A DNA stretch of 13,593 nt from an uncultured Eubacteriales bacterium (lineage in GTDB: Bacteria > Bacillota > Clostridia > Oscillospirales > Oscillospiraceae), in NCBI GenBank assembly GCA_900555735.1, contig USMI01000040.1:1-13593 (forward strand), given 5' to 3'. Made by a program: the position numbers and the translations under genes. Below the pieces are notes generated by a model, which was given only the letters and a program-made list of their open reading frames with translations, ran no database searches and was not told the origin of the DNA. Every line of letters starts with the position of its first letter. Positions within the stretch are counted from its first letter, which is position 1. Below are positions 1 to 7,878 of this stretch, one piece after another.

Positions 1-80
1 TGCGCCCTTGAGATGCCCCAAGCTCTTTTGATTCCCGTTTGCCTTGTTTGGGGGCTGCTCCTTCTGCCTGTTTTGCTCAT
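1..80 (-). CDS. Possible truncated 5' end of an unknown gene
   Basis: An ATG at 80-78 on the minus strand opens a frame that runs off the left edge without a stop, about 26 codons. The visible peptide begins MSKTGRRSSPQTRQTG and is basic and polar; I do not recognise it. No good Shine-Dalgarno sequence lies before the ATG (the upstream bases read AATTCAAGAG), which weakens the call. A plausible minus-strand promoter at 118-147 points at it. It may be a gene start, a leader, or chance. Confidence 0.25.
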   Translation of the reverse strand, partial: MSKTGRRSSPQTRQTGIKRAWGISRA

Positions 81-117
81 CTCTTGAATTTTACAGTTAT
101 TCCTATTATTGCCAACT

Positions 118-147
118 ATTATATAATACAGATCTTGCAATTTGCAA
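118..147 (-). promoter_or_regulatory. Candidate sigma-A promoter reading leftward
   Basis: On the minus strand, TTGCAA (142-147) and TATAAT (118-123) are separated by 18 bp. The -10 lies inside a perfect 12-bp palindrome (117-128), so a -10-like hexamer also exists on the plus strand, but without a good -35. Transcription would start near 111 and head to the truncated frame at 80. Confidence 0.4.
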
Positions 148-197
148 TGTCTTTTACAGAATATTCTATTTAAATTGCTAATGTCACGTTTTTCAAC

Positions 198-231
198 ACG
201 GGAAAGGAGAAATGTCAGATATCTTTCCCGT
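198..231. repeat. Inverted repeat (9-bp stem) in AT-rich intergenic DNA
   Basis: ACGGGAAAG (198-206) is perfectly complementary to CTTTCCCGT (223-231) with a 16-nt loop. It has no clean T-run on either side, so it is a poor intrinsic terminator. The remainder of 81-324 is AT-rich, contains a short TTTGCGCAAA palindrome (298-307), and shows no other supportable gene. Confidence 0.4.
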
Positions 232-324
232 ATTATGCCTGTATTTTAGCAGGTTCCGCGGGCGGATGCCATAGACAAAATAAGCCAAGTGTACAAATTT
301 GCGCAAAAGGATATGCCTGTACGA

Positions 325-353
325 AAAGTGCCGTCCCATCGGGACGGCACTTT
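325..353 (-). terminator. Intrinsic terminator of the AroE-like gene
   Basis: A perfect 13-bp stem (325-337 with 341-353) has a 3-nt loop. On the minus strand it is followed by a short TTTT run. It lies 24 bp beyond the stop codon of the minus-strand gene ending at 377. Confidence 0.8.
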
Positions 354-376
354 GGCCGCTTTGTCAGCAGCGTGTT

Positions 377-910
377 TTAGATTTTCAGTGCGGCCTCCAG
401 CGCGTCGCCGGTGGTCAGCACCGCATTGCCGGGGGCCTTGGCGGCCTCGCCGATCACCAGCACCTGACCGGCCACCTTCTCGGCGGTCTCCTTCAGGGCG
501 GTGTTGGAGCGGGAGCCCATGGCCAGTACGATGTTGTCATAGCCCCGCAGGGAGCCGGTGGAACCGTCCGCCAGCGCGTAGTCCATGCCGTCGGTGTTGT
601 AGCCGGTCAGGACGCCGCCGTCGTTGACGATGACGTTCACCGCGCCGATGGCCTGCGCCTCAGGGGACAGTTTGTCCAGATACGGGATCACCGCGCTCTT
701 GCAGGGCATGGTCACGTTGGCGCCCCGCATATTCAGTGTACGGATGGCCTGTACCGCCGCACCCGCCTGCTCCGGCGTTACGTTGAAGGCCAGATACGCC
801 CAGTCGAGGCCGTATTTGGCGAAGCAGTGGTTATACATGGCCGGGGATTTGGAGTGCTCTACCGGAGTACCCATCAGCCCCAGCATGACCGTAGTTCCTG
901 AGAGATGCAT
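377..910 (-). CDS. Chimeric protein: shikimate-dehydrogenase substrate domain fused to a FadH-like C-terminal tail
   Basis: This 177-aa protein starts like an AroE/shikimate dehydrogenase. The substrate-binding half is complete to residue 108: GTPVEHSKSP (S20, S22), NVTMPCK (K71), GAVN (N92) and NTDG (D107) are the family's substrate-contact motifs. The NADP-binding Rossmann half, about 150 aa in normal 270-290-aa enzymes, is absent, with no GAGGA-type motif. Instead residues about 115-177 (YDNIVLAMGSRS, VLVIGEAAKA, ending ALKI) resemble the C-terminus of the FadH/2-enoate reductase family of flavin oxidoreductases. The frame is intact, with a good AGGAGG site 8 nt before the ATG and a strong terminator, so it may be expressed. 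It cannot be a normal shikimate dehydrogenase; it could bind a shikimate-like ligand or be a deletion remnant. A LysR gene is divergent from it. Confidence 0.8.
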   Translation of the reverse strand: MHLSGTTVMLGLMGTPVEHSKSPAMYNHCFAKYGLDWAYLAFNVTPEQAGAAVQAIRTLNMRGANVTMPCKSAVIPYLDKLSPEAQAIGAVNVIVNDGGVLTGYNTDGMDYALADGSTGSLRGYDNIVLAMGSRSNTALKETAEKVAGQVLVIGEAAKAPGNAVLTTGDALEAALKI

Positions 911-1004
911 GCTTGATGCCTCCTTTTTGCCGTCTTACGCGGCGGCTTTTGTTGTCTGGCTCCACTGTACCGCAATGCCAAAGAATTAACAAATCAATTT
1001 TTTC

Positions 1005-1030
1005 CATAAAAACCATAGATTTCTTTTATG
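1005..1030. promoter_or_regulatory. Candidate LysR-type operator between divergent genes
   Basis: CATAAAA (1005-1011) and TTTTATG (1024-1030) form an interrupted dyad. Inside it ATA-N9-GAT (1006-1020) and ATA-N9-TAT (1015-1029) fit the T-N11-A pattern typical of LysR-family sites. It lies in the 162-bp gap between the chimeric gene and the LysR gene. A possible -10 for the LysR gene, TATACT, is at 1039-1044, with no good -35. Confidence 0.4.
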
Positions 1031-1072
1031 ATTTGCTGTATACTTGGTGCAGGGAAACGGAGGAACGACGAT

Positions 1073-1954
1073 ATGAATTTGTTGCATTTGCGGTACTTTG
1101 TAGAATTGGCCCATACCCAGCACTATACCCACGCGGCAGAGCAGCTGTGCATCACGCAGCCCAGTCTGAGCCACGCCATCGCCCAGATGGAGGGCGAGTT
1201 GGGTGTGCCGCTGTTTGAAAAGCGGGGTCGGAACGTGGCACTGACCCATTTCGGAGAGCAGTTCCTGACCTGTGCCCAGCAGACACTGGCCACGCTGGAC
1301 GAGGGGGTGGATGCCCTGCGCAGGGTGGGCAGCGGCGAGGGTGTGATCCGTCTGGGCCTGCTGCGGACGCTGGGCGTGGATTTCGTGCCGGGGCTGGCCT
1401 CCCGCTTTCTGGAGGCCAATCCGGAGAAGAACATCCGCTTCACCTTCCATACCGGCGTTACCAGCCAACTGCTGGAGGGCCTGCTGGCCCACCAGTACGA
1501 TCTGGTGTTTTCCTCCCGGCCTGCGCCGGAGATGGGGCTGACCTCCATTCCCGTGGAGAAGCAGGATATGGTGCTGATCGTGCCCCGGAACCATCCGCTG
1601 GCCCGGCTGCACACGGTGGATCTGGCCGACACGCTGCCTTATCCGCAGGTCTATTTCAGTAAGGGCAGCGGTCTGCGGGATGTGATCGACGGGCTTTTCG
1701 ACCAGATCGGCGGGCAGCCCCATATCGCCTATGAGACGGAGGAGGATCAGGTGATCGCCGGACTGGTGGCCCATGGTTTCGGCATCGCCGTTGTGCCCTA
1801 TATGGAGATGCTGCTGCGGCTGGAGGTGAAGATCATCCAGATCGTCCGTCCGGTGTGGGAGAGGAACTTCTACATGGTCAGCGACGACCGGGCATTCCAG
1901 TCTCCGGCGGTGCGGCACTTCCGGCAGTTTATTCTGGACGGCACGTCATTGTAG
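1073..1954 (+). CDS. LysR-family transcriptional regulator
   Basis: This 293-aa DNA-binding regulator has the usual LysR layout and length. The N-terminal winged helix-turn-helix (about residues 1-60) reads MNLLHLRYFVELAHTQHYT, then AAEQLCITQPSLSHAI and LGVPLFEKRGR. The type-2 periplasmic-binding-like effector domain follows (about 88-290). The ATG at 1073 is chosen because GGAGGA (1059-1064) lies 8 nt upstream; a longer frame from 1028 has no ribosome site and would add residues before the conserved start. It is divergent from the AroE/FadH chimera, the usual arrangement in which a LysR protein controls its neighbour. The effector is unknown; a shikimate- or enoate-like compound is an inference from context only. 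Confidence 0.93.
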   Translation: MNLLHLRYFVELAHTQHYTHAAEQLCITQPSLSHAIAQMEGELGVPLFEKRGRNVALTHFGEQFLTCAQQTLATLDEGVDALRRVGSGEGVIRLGLLRTLGVDFVPGLASRFLEANPEKNIRFTFHTGVTSQLLEGLLAHQYDLVFSSRPAPEMGLTSIPVEKQDMVLIVPRNHPLARLHTVDLADTLPYPQVYFSKGSGLRDVIDGLFDQIGGQPHIAYETEEDQVIAGLVAHGFGIAVVPYMEMLLRLEVKIIQIVRPVWERNFYMVSDDRAFQSPAVRHFRQFILDGTSL

Positions 1955-2027
1955 ACCTGCCCAATTATGCGGCGGAGTATTTGAATACATAGACGCGCTC
2001 TATCACTTCTATTGAAAATTTGCATGG

Positions 2028-2065
2028 AAAATCCAGCTGTTTTTACGGGGAAACAGCTGGATTTT
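2028..2065 (+). terminator. Intrinsic terminator after the LysR gene
   Basis: A perfect 15-bp stem (2028-2042 with 2051-2065) with an 8-nt loop sits 73 bp after the LysR stop. The A-rich 5' arm and T-rich 3' arm mean it could also act in reverse. Positions 1955-2027 hold no gene that I can support. Confidence 0.75.
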
Positions 2066-2308
2066 GTCATTATTTTCAAACTTTTGGAAGATATTTCCTT
2101 GTAAACCGCGGAAAACTGCGGCAATGTGATGCCGCCGTCATATGCGGCAGCTAAGTTTCTGTTAAAACCGCTACTTATGAAAATGACACTTTTACAAGCG
2201 GTGCTTAACAATATTTTGGCTATTTTTCCATCTGGCGCGGCGGAAAAATGGGTGTATAATTATCCATAAAATTTAAAAGCCGCAGAAGGCGGCAGAAGGG
2301 AGAACCGC
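2066..2308 (+). promoter_or_regulatory. Pyruvate carboxylase upstream region with tandem dyads and a promoter
   Basis: There is no gene in this 243-bp stretch. It holds a series of short dyads: a 6-bp stem with AAAA loop (2106-2121, one G-T pair), a 6-bp stem (2130-2149), a 6-bp stem with a 24-nt loop (2167-2202), TTTTTCC/GGAAAAA (2223-2229 with 2242-2248), and GCCGC/GCGGC (2279-2293). A consensus -10, TATAAT, is at 2255-2260 without a convincing -35, suggesting an activated promoter; the fourth dyad overlaps where the -35 would be. The fifth is in the mRNA just before the ribosome site (AGAAGGGAG, 2294-2302). Confidence 0.5.
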
Positions 2309-5300
2309 ATGCAGCAGATCACACAACTCAAGAAGGTGCTGGTGGCCAACCGCGGTGAGATCGCGGTGCGCATTTTCCGCGCCTGCTACGATCTGGGACT
2401 CCACACCGTAGCCATCTATTCCAACGAAGATACCTATTCACTGTTCCGCACCAAGGCGGACGAAGCCTATCTGGTGGGCGAGAAAAAGTCACCGCTGGGC
2501 GCGTATCTGGACATTCCCGGCATCATCGGCCTTGCCAAGCGCCGGGGCGTCACCGCCATCCACCCCGGCTATGGCTTCCTGTCCGAGAACGCCGACTTTG
2601 CCCGCGCCTGCGAGGATAACGGCATCCTGTTCGTGGGCCCGTCCTCCGACGTGCTGGCCAAGATGGGTGACAAGCTCAGCGCCAAGGAGATCGCCGTCAA
2701 ATGCGGCGTGCCCATCATTCCCGGCTGCACCGAGCCCCTGAAGGACGCCGACGACGCGCTGGCCAAGGCCGTCAGCTTCGGCTTCCCCATCATCCTGAAG
2801 GCTGCTGCCGGCGGCGGCGGCCGCGGCATGCGCCGCTGCGACAAACCCGAGGAGGTCAAGACCGCCTATGAGCTGGTGCACAGCGAGGCGGAGAAGTCCT
2901 TCGGCTGCGGCGATATCTTTATCGAGAAGTATCTGGTGGAGCCCAAGCACATCGAGGTGCAGATCCTTGCCGATAAATACGGCAACGTCTACCATCTGGG
3001 TGAGCGTGACTGCTCCCTCCAGCGCCGGTATCAGAAGGTGGTGGAGTACGCCCCTGCCTGGTCCGTTCCCAAGGAGACGGTGGAGGCCCTACGTCAGGAC
3101 GCGGTGAAGATCGCCAAGTCCGTCAACTACGTCAGCGCCGGTACGGTGGAGTTCCTGGTGGACAAGTCCGGCCACCACTACTTTATCGAGATGAACCCCC
3201 GTATTCAGGTGGAGCATACCGTTACCGAGATGATCACCGGCGTGGATATCGTCCGCGCCCAGCTGCTGGTGGCGGCGGGCTATCCCCTCAGCTGCCCGGA
3301 GATCGGCCTGACGAAGCAGGAGAATGTCCATTTCGACGGCTACGCCATCCAGTGCCGCGTCACCACCGAGGATCCCTCCAACAACTTCGCCCCCGATAAC
3401 GGCAAGATCACCGCCTATCACTCTCCCGGCGGCTTCGGCGTCCGTCTGGACGGCGGCAACGTGGGCGTGGGCACCATCATCTCCCCCTACTATGACTCTC
3501 TGCTGGTGAAAGTCACCAGCTGGGATCGCAGCTTCCCCGCCGTCTGCCGTAAGGCGGCCCGCGCCATCAACGAGGTGCGCGTCCGCGGCGTCAAGACCAA
3601 CATCCCCTTCGTCACCAATGTGCTGGCCCACCCCACCTTCGTCAGCGGCCAGTGCCACACCAAGTTCATCGACGAGACGCCGGAGCTGTTTGAGATCATG
3701 GATTCCCGTGACCGTGCCACCCGCGTGCTGCGGTATATCTCTGAGATTCAGGTGGCCAACCCCAACGCCGAGCGCCACCAGTACGATATCCCCCGTTTCC
3801 CCGAGGCCAAGAAGCCTCTTGGCCCCGGCCTGAAACAGCTGCTGGATGAGAAAGGCCCCGAGGCCGTCAAGCAGTGGGTGCTGGATCAGAAGAAGCTGCT
3901 GCTGACCGACACCACCATGCGTGACGCCCACCAGAGCCTGCTGTCCACCCGTATGCGTACCCGCGATATGGTGAAGGGCGCCGACGGCATGGCCGACATC
4001 CTGCGTGATTGCTTCTCGCTGGAGATGTGGGGCGGCGCTACGTTCGACGTGGCCTATCGCTTCCTGCATGAATCCCCGTGGGAGCGTCTGCGTCTGCTGC
4101 GGGAGAAGATCCCCAACATCCCCTTCCAGATGCTGCTGCGGGGCTCCAATCTGGTGGGCTACGCCAACTATCCCGACAACCTTGTCCGCGCCTTCGTGGA
4201 GGAGGCCGCCCAGCGGGGCATCGATGTGTTCCGCGTGTTCGACTCCCTGAACTGGGTGCCGGGCATGGAGGTGGCCATGGAGGAGGTCCTCCGCCAGAAC
4301 AAGCTGCTGGAGGCTACCATGTGCTACACCGGCGATATTCTGGACGAGACCAAGGACAAGTACACCCTGAAATACTACGTCGACCTTGCCAAGGAACTGG
4401 AGAAGCGGGGCGCCCACATGCTGGCCATCAAGGATATGTCCGGCCTGCTGAAGCCCTACGCCGCCAAGAAGCTGGTGTCCACCCTGAAGCAGGAGGTAGG
4501 CCTGCCTATCCACCTGCACACCCACGATACCACCGGCAATCAGGTGGCGGCCCTGCTGATGGCCGCCGAGGCCGGCGTGGATGTGGTGGACGTGGCCTGT
4601 GCGCCTATGGCGGGCCTTACCAGCCAGCCCTCGCTGGACGCTGTGGTGGCCGCCCTCCACGGCACCGAGCGTGACACCGGCCTTGACCTGCGCCGTGTGC
4701 AGGAGCTGAGCAACTACTGGGCCGACGTGCGTCTGCGGTACGAGAGCTTTGACCACGGCCTGAAGTCCTCCACCACTGACATCTACCGCTATGAGATCCC
4801 CGGCGGTCAGTACACCAACCTCCGCCCGCAGGTGGAGTCTCTGGGCCTCGGCGACCGGTTCGAGGAGGTCAAGGAGATGTACAAGACCGTCAACGACATG
4901 CTGGGCGATCCCGTGAAGGTGACGCCCTCCTCCAAGGTGGTGGGCGATCTGGCCATCTTCATGGTGCAGAACGACCTGACGCCGGAGAACATCGTCCAGC
5001 GGGGCGAGGCCCTGGCCTTCCCCGATTCCGTGGTGTCCTACTTCAAGGGTATGATGGGCCAGCCCGCGTGGGGCTTCCCGAAAGACTTGCAAAAGGTCGT
5101 CCTCAAGGGCGAGGAGCCTATCACCTGCCGTCCCGGCAAGCTGCTGGCTCCCGTGGACTTCGATCAGCTCCAGCATGAGGTGGAGCAGTTCCACGAGAAC
5201 CCGGAAAAGAAGGATCTCATCTCCTACGCCATGTATCCCAAGGTATACGAGGACTTCTGCCGCCACCGGAGGGAGTACGGTTACATCACCCGCATGGGCA

Positions 5301-5734
5301 GCCATGTGTTCTTCAACGGCATGGCCCTGGGCGAGACCAACAAGATCAACATCGAGGACGGCAAGACGCTGGTCATCAAGTATCTGGGCTTGGGCGACCA
5401 CAACAGCGACGGCACCATCAACGTCCAGTTCGAACTGAACGGCATGCGCCGCGAGGTCACCGTCCGCGACCCCCACGCTTCCGAGCAGACCCGGCAGGCC
5501 ACGCTGGCCGACGAGTCCGATCCCCTGCAGGTGGGCACGTCCATCCCTGGCATGGTGTCCAAGCTGTGCGTGAAGCAGGGCGACCATGTGGAGAAGGATC
5601 AGGTGCTGGCCGTTATCGAGGCCATGAAGATGGAGACCGCCATCACCGCCCGCACCGCCGGAACGGTCAAGTCCGTCCGGGTGAAGGAGGGCCAGCCCGT
5701 CAAGGCCAAGGAGCTGCTGATGGAGCTGGAGTAA
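2309..5734 (+). CDS. pyc: Pyruvate carboxylase (single-chain, biotin-dependent)
   Basis: This enzyme makes oxaloacetate from pyruvate, bicarbonate and ATP in the cytoplasm (EC 6.4.1.1) to refill TCA intermediates. At 1141 aa it matches the single-chain bacterial form. The biotin carboxylase domain (about 7-455) contains VLVANRGEIAVRIFRA, the ATP-grasp loop GGGGRGM (168-174) and EMNPRIQVEHTVTE (about 295). The carboxyltransferase barrel (about 530-800) begins at LLLTDTTMRDAHQS; its metal and active-site residues include D534, the carbamylated-lysine equivalent K708 in AIKDMSG, and H737 and H739 in HLHTHDTTGN. The C-terminal biotin carrier domain (about 1073-1141) has EAMKMET with biotinyl lysine K1107. 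The start has an AGAAGGGAG site 6 nt upstream. It is transcribed alone, with terminators on both sides. No key residue appears missing. Confidence 0.98.
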   Translation: MQQITQLKKVLVANRGEIAVRIFRACYDLGLHTVAIYSNEDTYSLFRTKADEAYLVGEKKSPLGAYLDIPGIIGLAKRRGVTAIHPGYGFLSENADFARACEDNGILFVGPSSDVLAKMGDKLSAKEIAVKCGVPIIPGCTEPLKDADDALAKAVSFGFPIILKAAAGGGGRGMRRCDKPEEVKTAYELVHSEAEKSFGCGDIFIEKYLVEPKHIEVQILADKYGNVYHLGERDCSLQRRYQKVVEYAPAWSVPKETVEALRQDAVKIAKSVNYVSAGTVEFLVDKSGHHYFIEMNPRIQVEHTVTEMITGVDIVRAQLLVAAGYPLSCPEIGLTKQENVHFDGYAIQCRVTTEDPSNNFAPDNGKITAYHSPGGFGVRLDGGNVGVGTIISPYYDSLLVKVTSWDRSFPAVCRKAARAINEVRVRGVKTNIPFVTNVLAHPTFVSGQCHTKFIDETPELFEIMDSRDRATRVLRYISEIQVANPNAERHQYDIPRFPEAKKPLGPGLKQLLDEKGPEAVKQWVLDQKKLLLTDTTMRDAHQSLLSTRMRTRDMVKGADGMADILRDCFSLEMWGGATFDVAYRFLHESPWERLRLLREKIPNIPFQMLLRGSNLVGYANYPDNLVRAFVEEAAQRGIDVFRVFDSLNWVPGMEVAMEEVLRQNKLLEATMCYTGDILDETKDKYTLKYYVDLAKELEKRGAHMLAIKDMSGLLKPYAAKKLVSTLKQEVGLPIHLHTHDTTGNQVAALLMAAEAGVDVVDVACAPMAGLTSQPSLDAVVAALHGTERDTGLDLRRVQELSNYWADVRLRYESFDHGLKSSTTDIYRYEIPGGQYTNLRPQVESLGLGDRFEEVKEMYKTVNDMLGDPVKVTPSSKVVGDLAIFMVQNDLTPENIVQRGEALAFPDSVVSYFKGMMGQPAWGFPKDLQKVVLKGEEPITCRPGKLLAPVDFDQLQHEVEQFHENPEKKDLISYAMYPKVYEDFCRHRREYGYITRMGSHVFFNGMALGETNKINIEDGKTLVIKYLGLGDHNSDGTINVQFELNGMRREVTVRDPHASEQTRQATLADESDPLQVGTSIPGMVSKLCVKQGDHVEKDQVLAVIEAMKMETAITARTAGTVKSVRVKEGQPVKAKELLMELE

Positions 5735-5750
5735 GGCATACATATAAATA

Positions 5751-5794
5751 AAAACATCAGCCCAAGCACCATGCGGTGCTTGGGCTGATGTTTT
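5751..5794. terminator. Bidirectional terminator between pyc and the pseudouridine synthase
   Basis: A perfect 20-bp stem (5751-5770 with 5775-5794) with a 4-nt loop sits between two convergent genes whose stops are 66 bp apart. It is A-rich on the left and T-rich on the right, so it can terminate both transcripts. Confidence 0.93.
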
Positions 5795-5800
5795 GTTGTC

Positions 5801-6457
5801 TTATTGCGCCAACGCGGGGAAGCTGTCCCACGGGTAGACGTTCGGCGGCGGACAGGTCACATCCACCGGCTGGCCGGTGACGGGGTGGGTGAAGGCCAGA
5901 TGATACGACCACAGCGCGGCGGAGCAGTCCGCCTTGCTGCCGTAGCGAATGTCGCCCAGCAGGGGGAGACCACGGTGGGAGAACTGCACCCGGATCTGAT
6001 GGGTGCGTCCGGTATGGAGCCGCACCTTTACCAGCGTCAGCTCGTCGGTCGTTTCCAGCACCGTATAGTCCAGCGTGGCCTCGCGGACGCCCTTGCGCAT
6101 CCGCTGCACCACATAGCTCTTGTTATGCTGCGCGTCGCGGAACAGCAGATCGGTCAGCGTATCGGCGTCCTTCTCCGGATGACCCCGCAGAACGGCCAGA
6201 TATTCCTTGGTGATCTCATGGGCGGCCACGGCGGCGGTAAGCTTTCCGGTGACCTCTTTACGGCGGGAGAACACCATCACGCCGCCGGTGACGCGGTCCA
6301 GCCGGTGTACGGTGGCGATATAGTCCTTTTCGCCCAGTGCACGGTAGTGCTCCCGCAGCAGCGCCGGCATACAGGCGGCCTTGGAATCGTCCTCCGACAG
6401 TACACCCACCGGCTTGACGGCCACCACAAGATATTTGTCCTGATAGAGAATGGTCAT
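5801..6457 (-). CDS. RluA-family RNA pseudouridine synthase
   Basis: This 218-aa protein isomerises uridine to pseudouridine in rRNA or tRNA. The catalytic aspartate is D54 in VHRLDRVTGG; the family's GRTHQIRVQ motif and the following HRGLPLLGD are present at about residues 148-167. It lacks the N-terminal S4 domain found in RluC/RluD, so it resembles the short RluA/TruC-like members; the target base cannot be told. It begins only 6 nt after the stop of the carboxypeptidase gene and has no clear Shine-Dalgarno sequence, which suggests a shared transcript and coupled translation. Assignment to the family is secure; the specific substrate is not. Confidence 0.93.
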   Translation of the reverse strand: MTILYQDKYLVVAVKPVGVLSEDDSKAACMPALLREHYRALGEKDYIATVHRLDRVTGGVMVFSRRKEVTGKLTAAVAAHEITKEYLAVLRGHPEKDADTLTDLLFRDAQHNKSYVVQRMRKGVREATLDYTVLETTDELTLVKVRLHTGRTHQIRVQFSHRGLPLLGDIRYGSKADCSAALWSYHLAFTHPVTGQPVDVTCPPPNVYPWDSFPALAQ

Positions 6458-6463
6458 GGGCGC

Positions 6464-7858
6464 TTACCGGAAGCGGCGGCCGCGGTAGCTGCGATGGCGC
6501 GTGCGGCGGCTGCGATTGCTGCCGTAACGGCGGCGGCGCATAAAGGTCTTGCCGAACAGGACGATCAGCACCACAAGGATCACCAGCACCACCAGCAGTA
6601 TCTTGACAATGGTGCGGGAGAAGAACTCCTTCAAGGCGTGCTTGACGATCAGGAAGCGGCTGGCATTCACATCGGCCACGGCCAGCAGCGGCACGGTCAC
6701 ATAATCCACGCCGTCATAGCTGAGCGTGATGGTGCCAAGCTCCTGTCCTGCCGTCACCGGCGCGTCCACTACGTCCTCATGCAGGGTGATGGTACGCTGG
6801 AGGATCTCTGGCGTCACATTGATGGGAAGTACCGCTTCGGCGGTGTAGGCGGGATGGACGGCGATCTGCGCGGTCTCTTTGCTGAGAGCCACCGGAACCT
6901 CCTGAATGATCTCCTCCGCGGTCAGCACGGTTTTTGTGACGAAATATTTAAAGCCCCAGTCAAACAGGCGGCTGGTCTCGGTGAAGCTGCCCACCTTCAT
7001 GTCGCCGTTCTCGTCTTGCATCATTCTGGCGCCCAGCACCACGGAGATCAGCTGCCGTCCGCTTCTGATGGCGGAGGACACCAGACAGTAACCCGCCGAG
7101 TCGGTGGAGCCGGTCTTGATGCCCTGTGCGCCGTCGTAAAGATATCCGGTGGCGCGCCAGTTGGAGATCAGGTAGTTGGTGCTGTGCAGCTCGCGTGCGT
7201 CGCTCTTGTTGGTGGCGGGCACCTCATAGGCCTTGGTGTTGCAGATGGTCATGAACTCGTCGTACTTCATGGCCTCTTTAGTGAACAGGTAGATGTCCCA
7301 CGCGGTGGTATAGTGCTCGTTGTCCGGCAGGCCGGAGGTGTTGACAAAATGGGTGTTCTCGCAGCCCAACTCCTGCGCCCGTTGGTTCATATCCGCCACG
7401 AAGGCGGTGACGCTGCCGCTGACGGCCTCGGCCAGAATGTTGCCCACCTCGTTGGCGGATACCACCAGCAGACAGTACAGCAGCTGCTCCACCGTCAGCG
7501 TTTCGCCCGCCACGATATCGGCGGTGCTGGCGTCGTCCGGCAGTCCCGCCACGCTGTTGGCGCTGGCGGTGATGGGGTCGCTGAGCCGCAGTTCGCCGCG
7601 CTCGATGGCCTCGAATACCAGCAGGGCCGTCATCACCTTGGTGATGCTGGCAGGATACTGCTTGGTATGGGCGTCCTGATCCAGCAGCACCGTCCCGGTG
7701 GCGCCGTCTACCAGAAGGGCGGCCTTGGCCTCCAGATGGATGTCGACCACTTCGGTATCCGAAGTGTCCTCGGTATCCGTGGCATAGGCAGCCACGGGCA
7801 GCTGGGTCAGCAGCAGGGCCAGCAGCAGAAAAACGGTGCAAAAACGGCGGAATTTCAT
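6464..7858 (-). CDS. Serine-type D-Ala-D-Ala carboxypeptidase (peptidase S11, DacF-like)
   Basis: This 464-aa penicillin-binding protein trims the terminal D-alanine from peptidoglycan stem peptides outside the membrane. A signal peptide covers about residues 1-26 (MKFRRF, then a leucine-rich core and AYA). The three catalytic motifs are in order: SITK (nucleophile S71, K74), SAN (134-136) and KTG (248-250). A PBP5-like C-terminal beta domain follows (about 320-405), then a hydrophobic membrane anchor (about 420-435) and a tail of 24 residues with 13 arginines (441-464). Family members usually end in an amphipathic anchor helix, so the true membrane span with a long arginine-rich cytoplasmic tail is unusual. 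A GGAG lies 11 nt before the ATG. A strong promoter (7951-7979) precedes it; the pseudouridine synthase follows in the same transcript. The gene is divergent from a two-component system. Confidence 0.95.
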   Translation of the reverse strand: MKFRRFCTVFLLLALLLTQLPVAAYATDTEDTSDTEVVDIHLEAKAALLVDGATGTVLLDQDAHTKQYPASITKVMTALLVFEAIERGELRLSDPITASANSVAGLPDDASTADIVAGETLTVEQLLYCLLVVSANEVGNILAEAVSGSVTAFVADMNQRAQELGCENTHFVNTSGLPDNEHYTTAWDIYLFTKEAMKYDEFMTICNTKAYEVPATNKSDARELHSTNYLISNWRATGYLYDGAQGIKTGSTDSAGYCLVSSAIRSGRQLISVVLGARMMQDENGDMKVGSFTETSRLFDWGFKYFVTKTVLTAEEIIQEVPVALSKETAQIAVHPAYTAEAVLPINVTPEILQRTITLHEDVVDAPVTAGQELGTITLSYDGVDYVTVPLLAVADVNASRFLIVKHALKEFFSRTIVKILLVVLVILVVLIVLFGKTFMRRRRYGSNRSRRTRHRSYRGRRFR

Positions 7859-7878
7859 AATGACTTTTTCTCCATATG

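Noticed and set aside
1870..2211. Minus-strand 113-codon frame across the LysR gene end and terminator
   Set aside because: It overlaps the conserved LysR C-terminus and a strong terminator, and the protein has no recognisable features.
2150..2215. TTAACAA-like and TGTTAAAA-like words upstream of pyc as a Rex operator
   Set aside because: Only isolated half-sites are present; no TTGTTAA-type palindrome with the right spacing.
2177..2269. 30-codon frame upstream of pyc (M-K-M-T-L-L...)
   Set aside because: It has no ribosome site and runs across the pyc -10 hexamer, so the expected transcript would not contain it.
3089..5743. Very long open frame antisense to pyruvate carboxylase
   Set aside because: It is a GC-rich codon shadow: histidine-, glycine- and leucine-rich low-complexity protein with no family resemblance, covering a gene with unambiguous domains.
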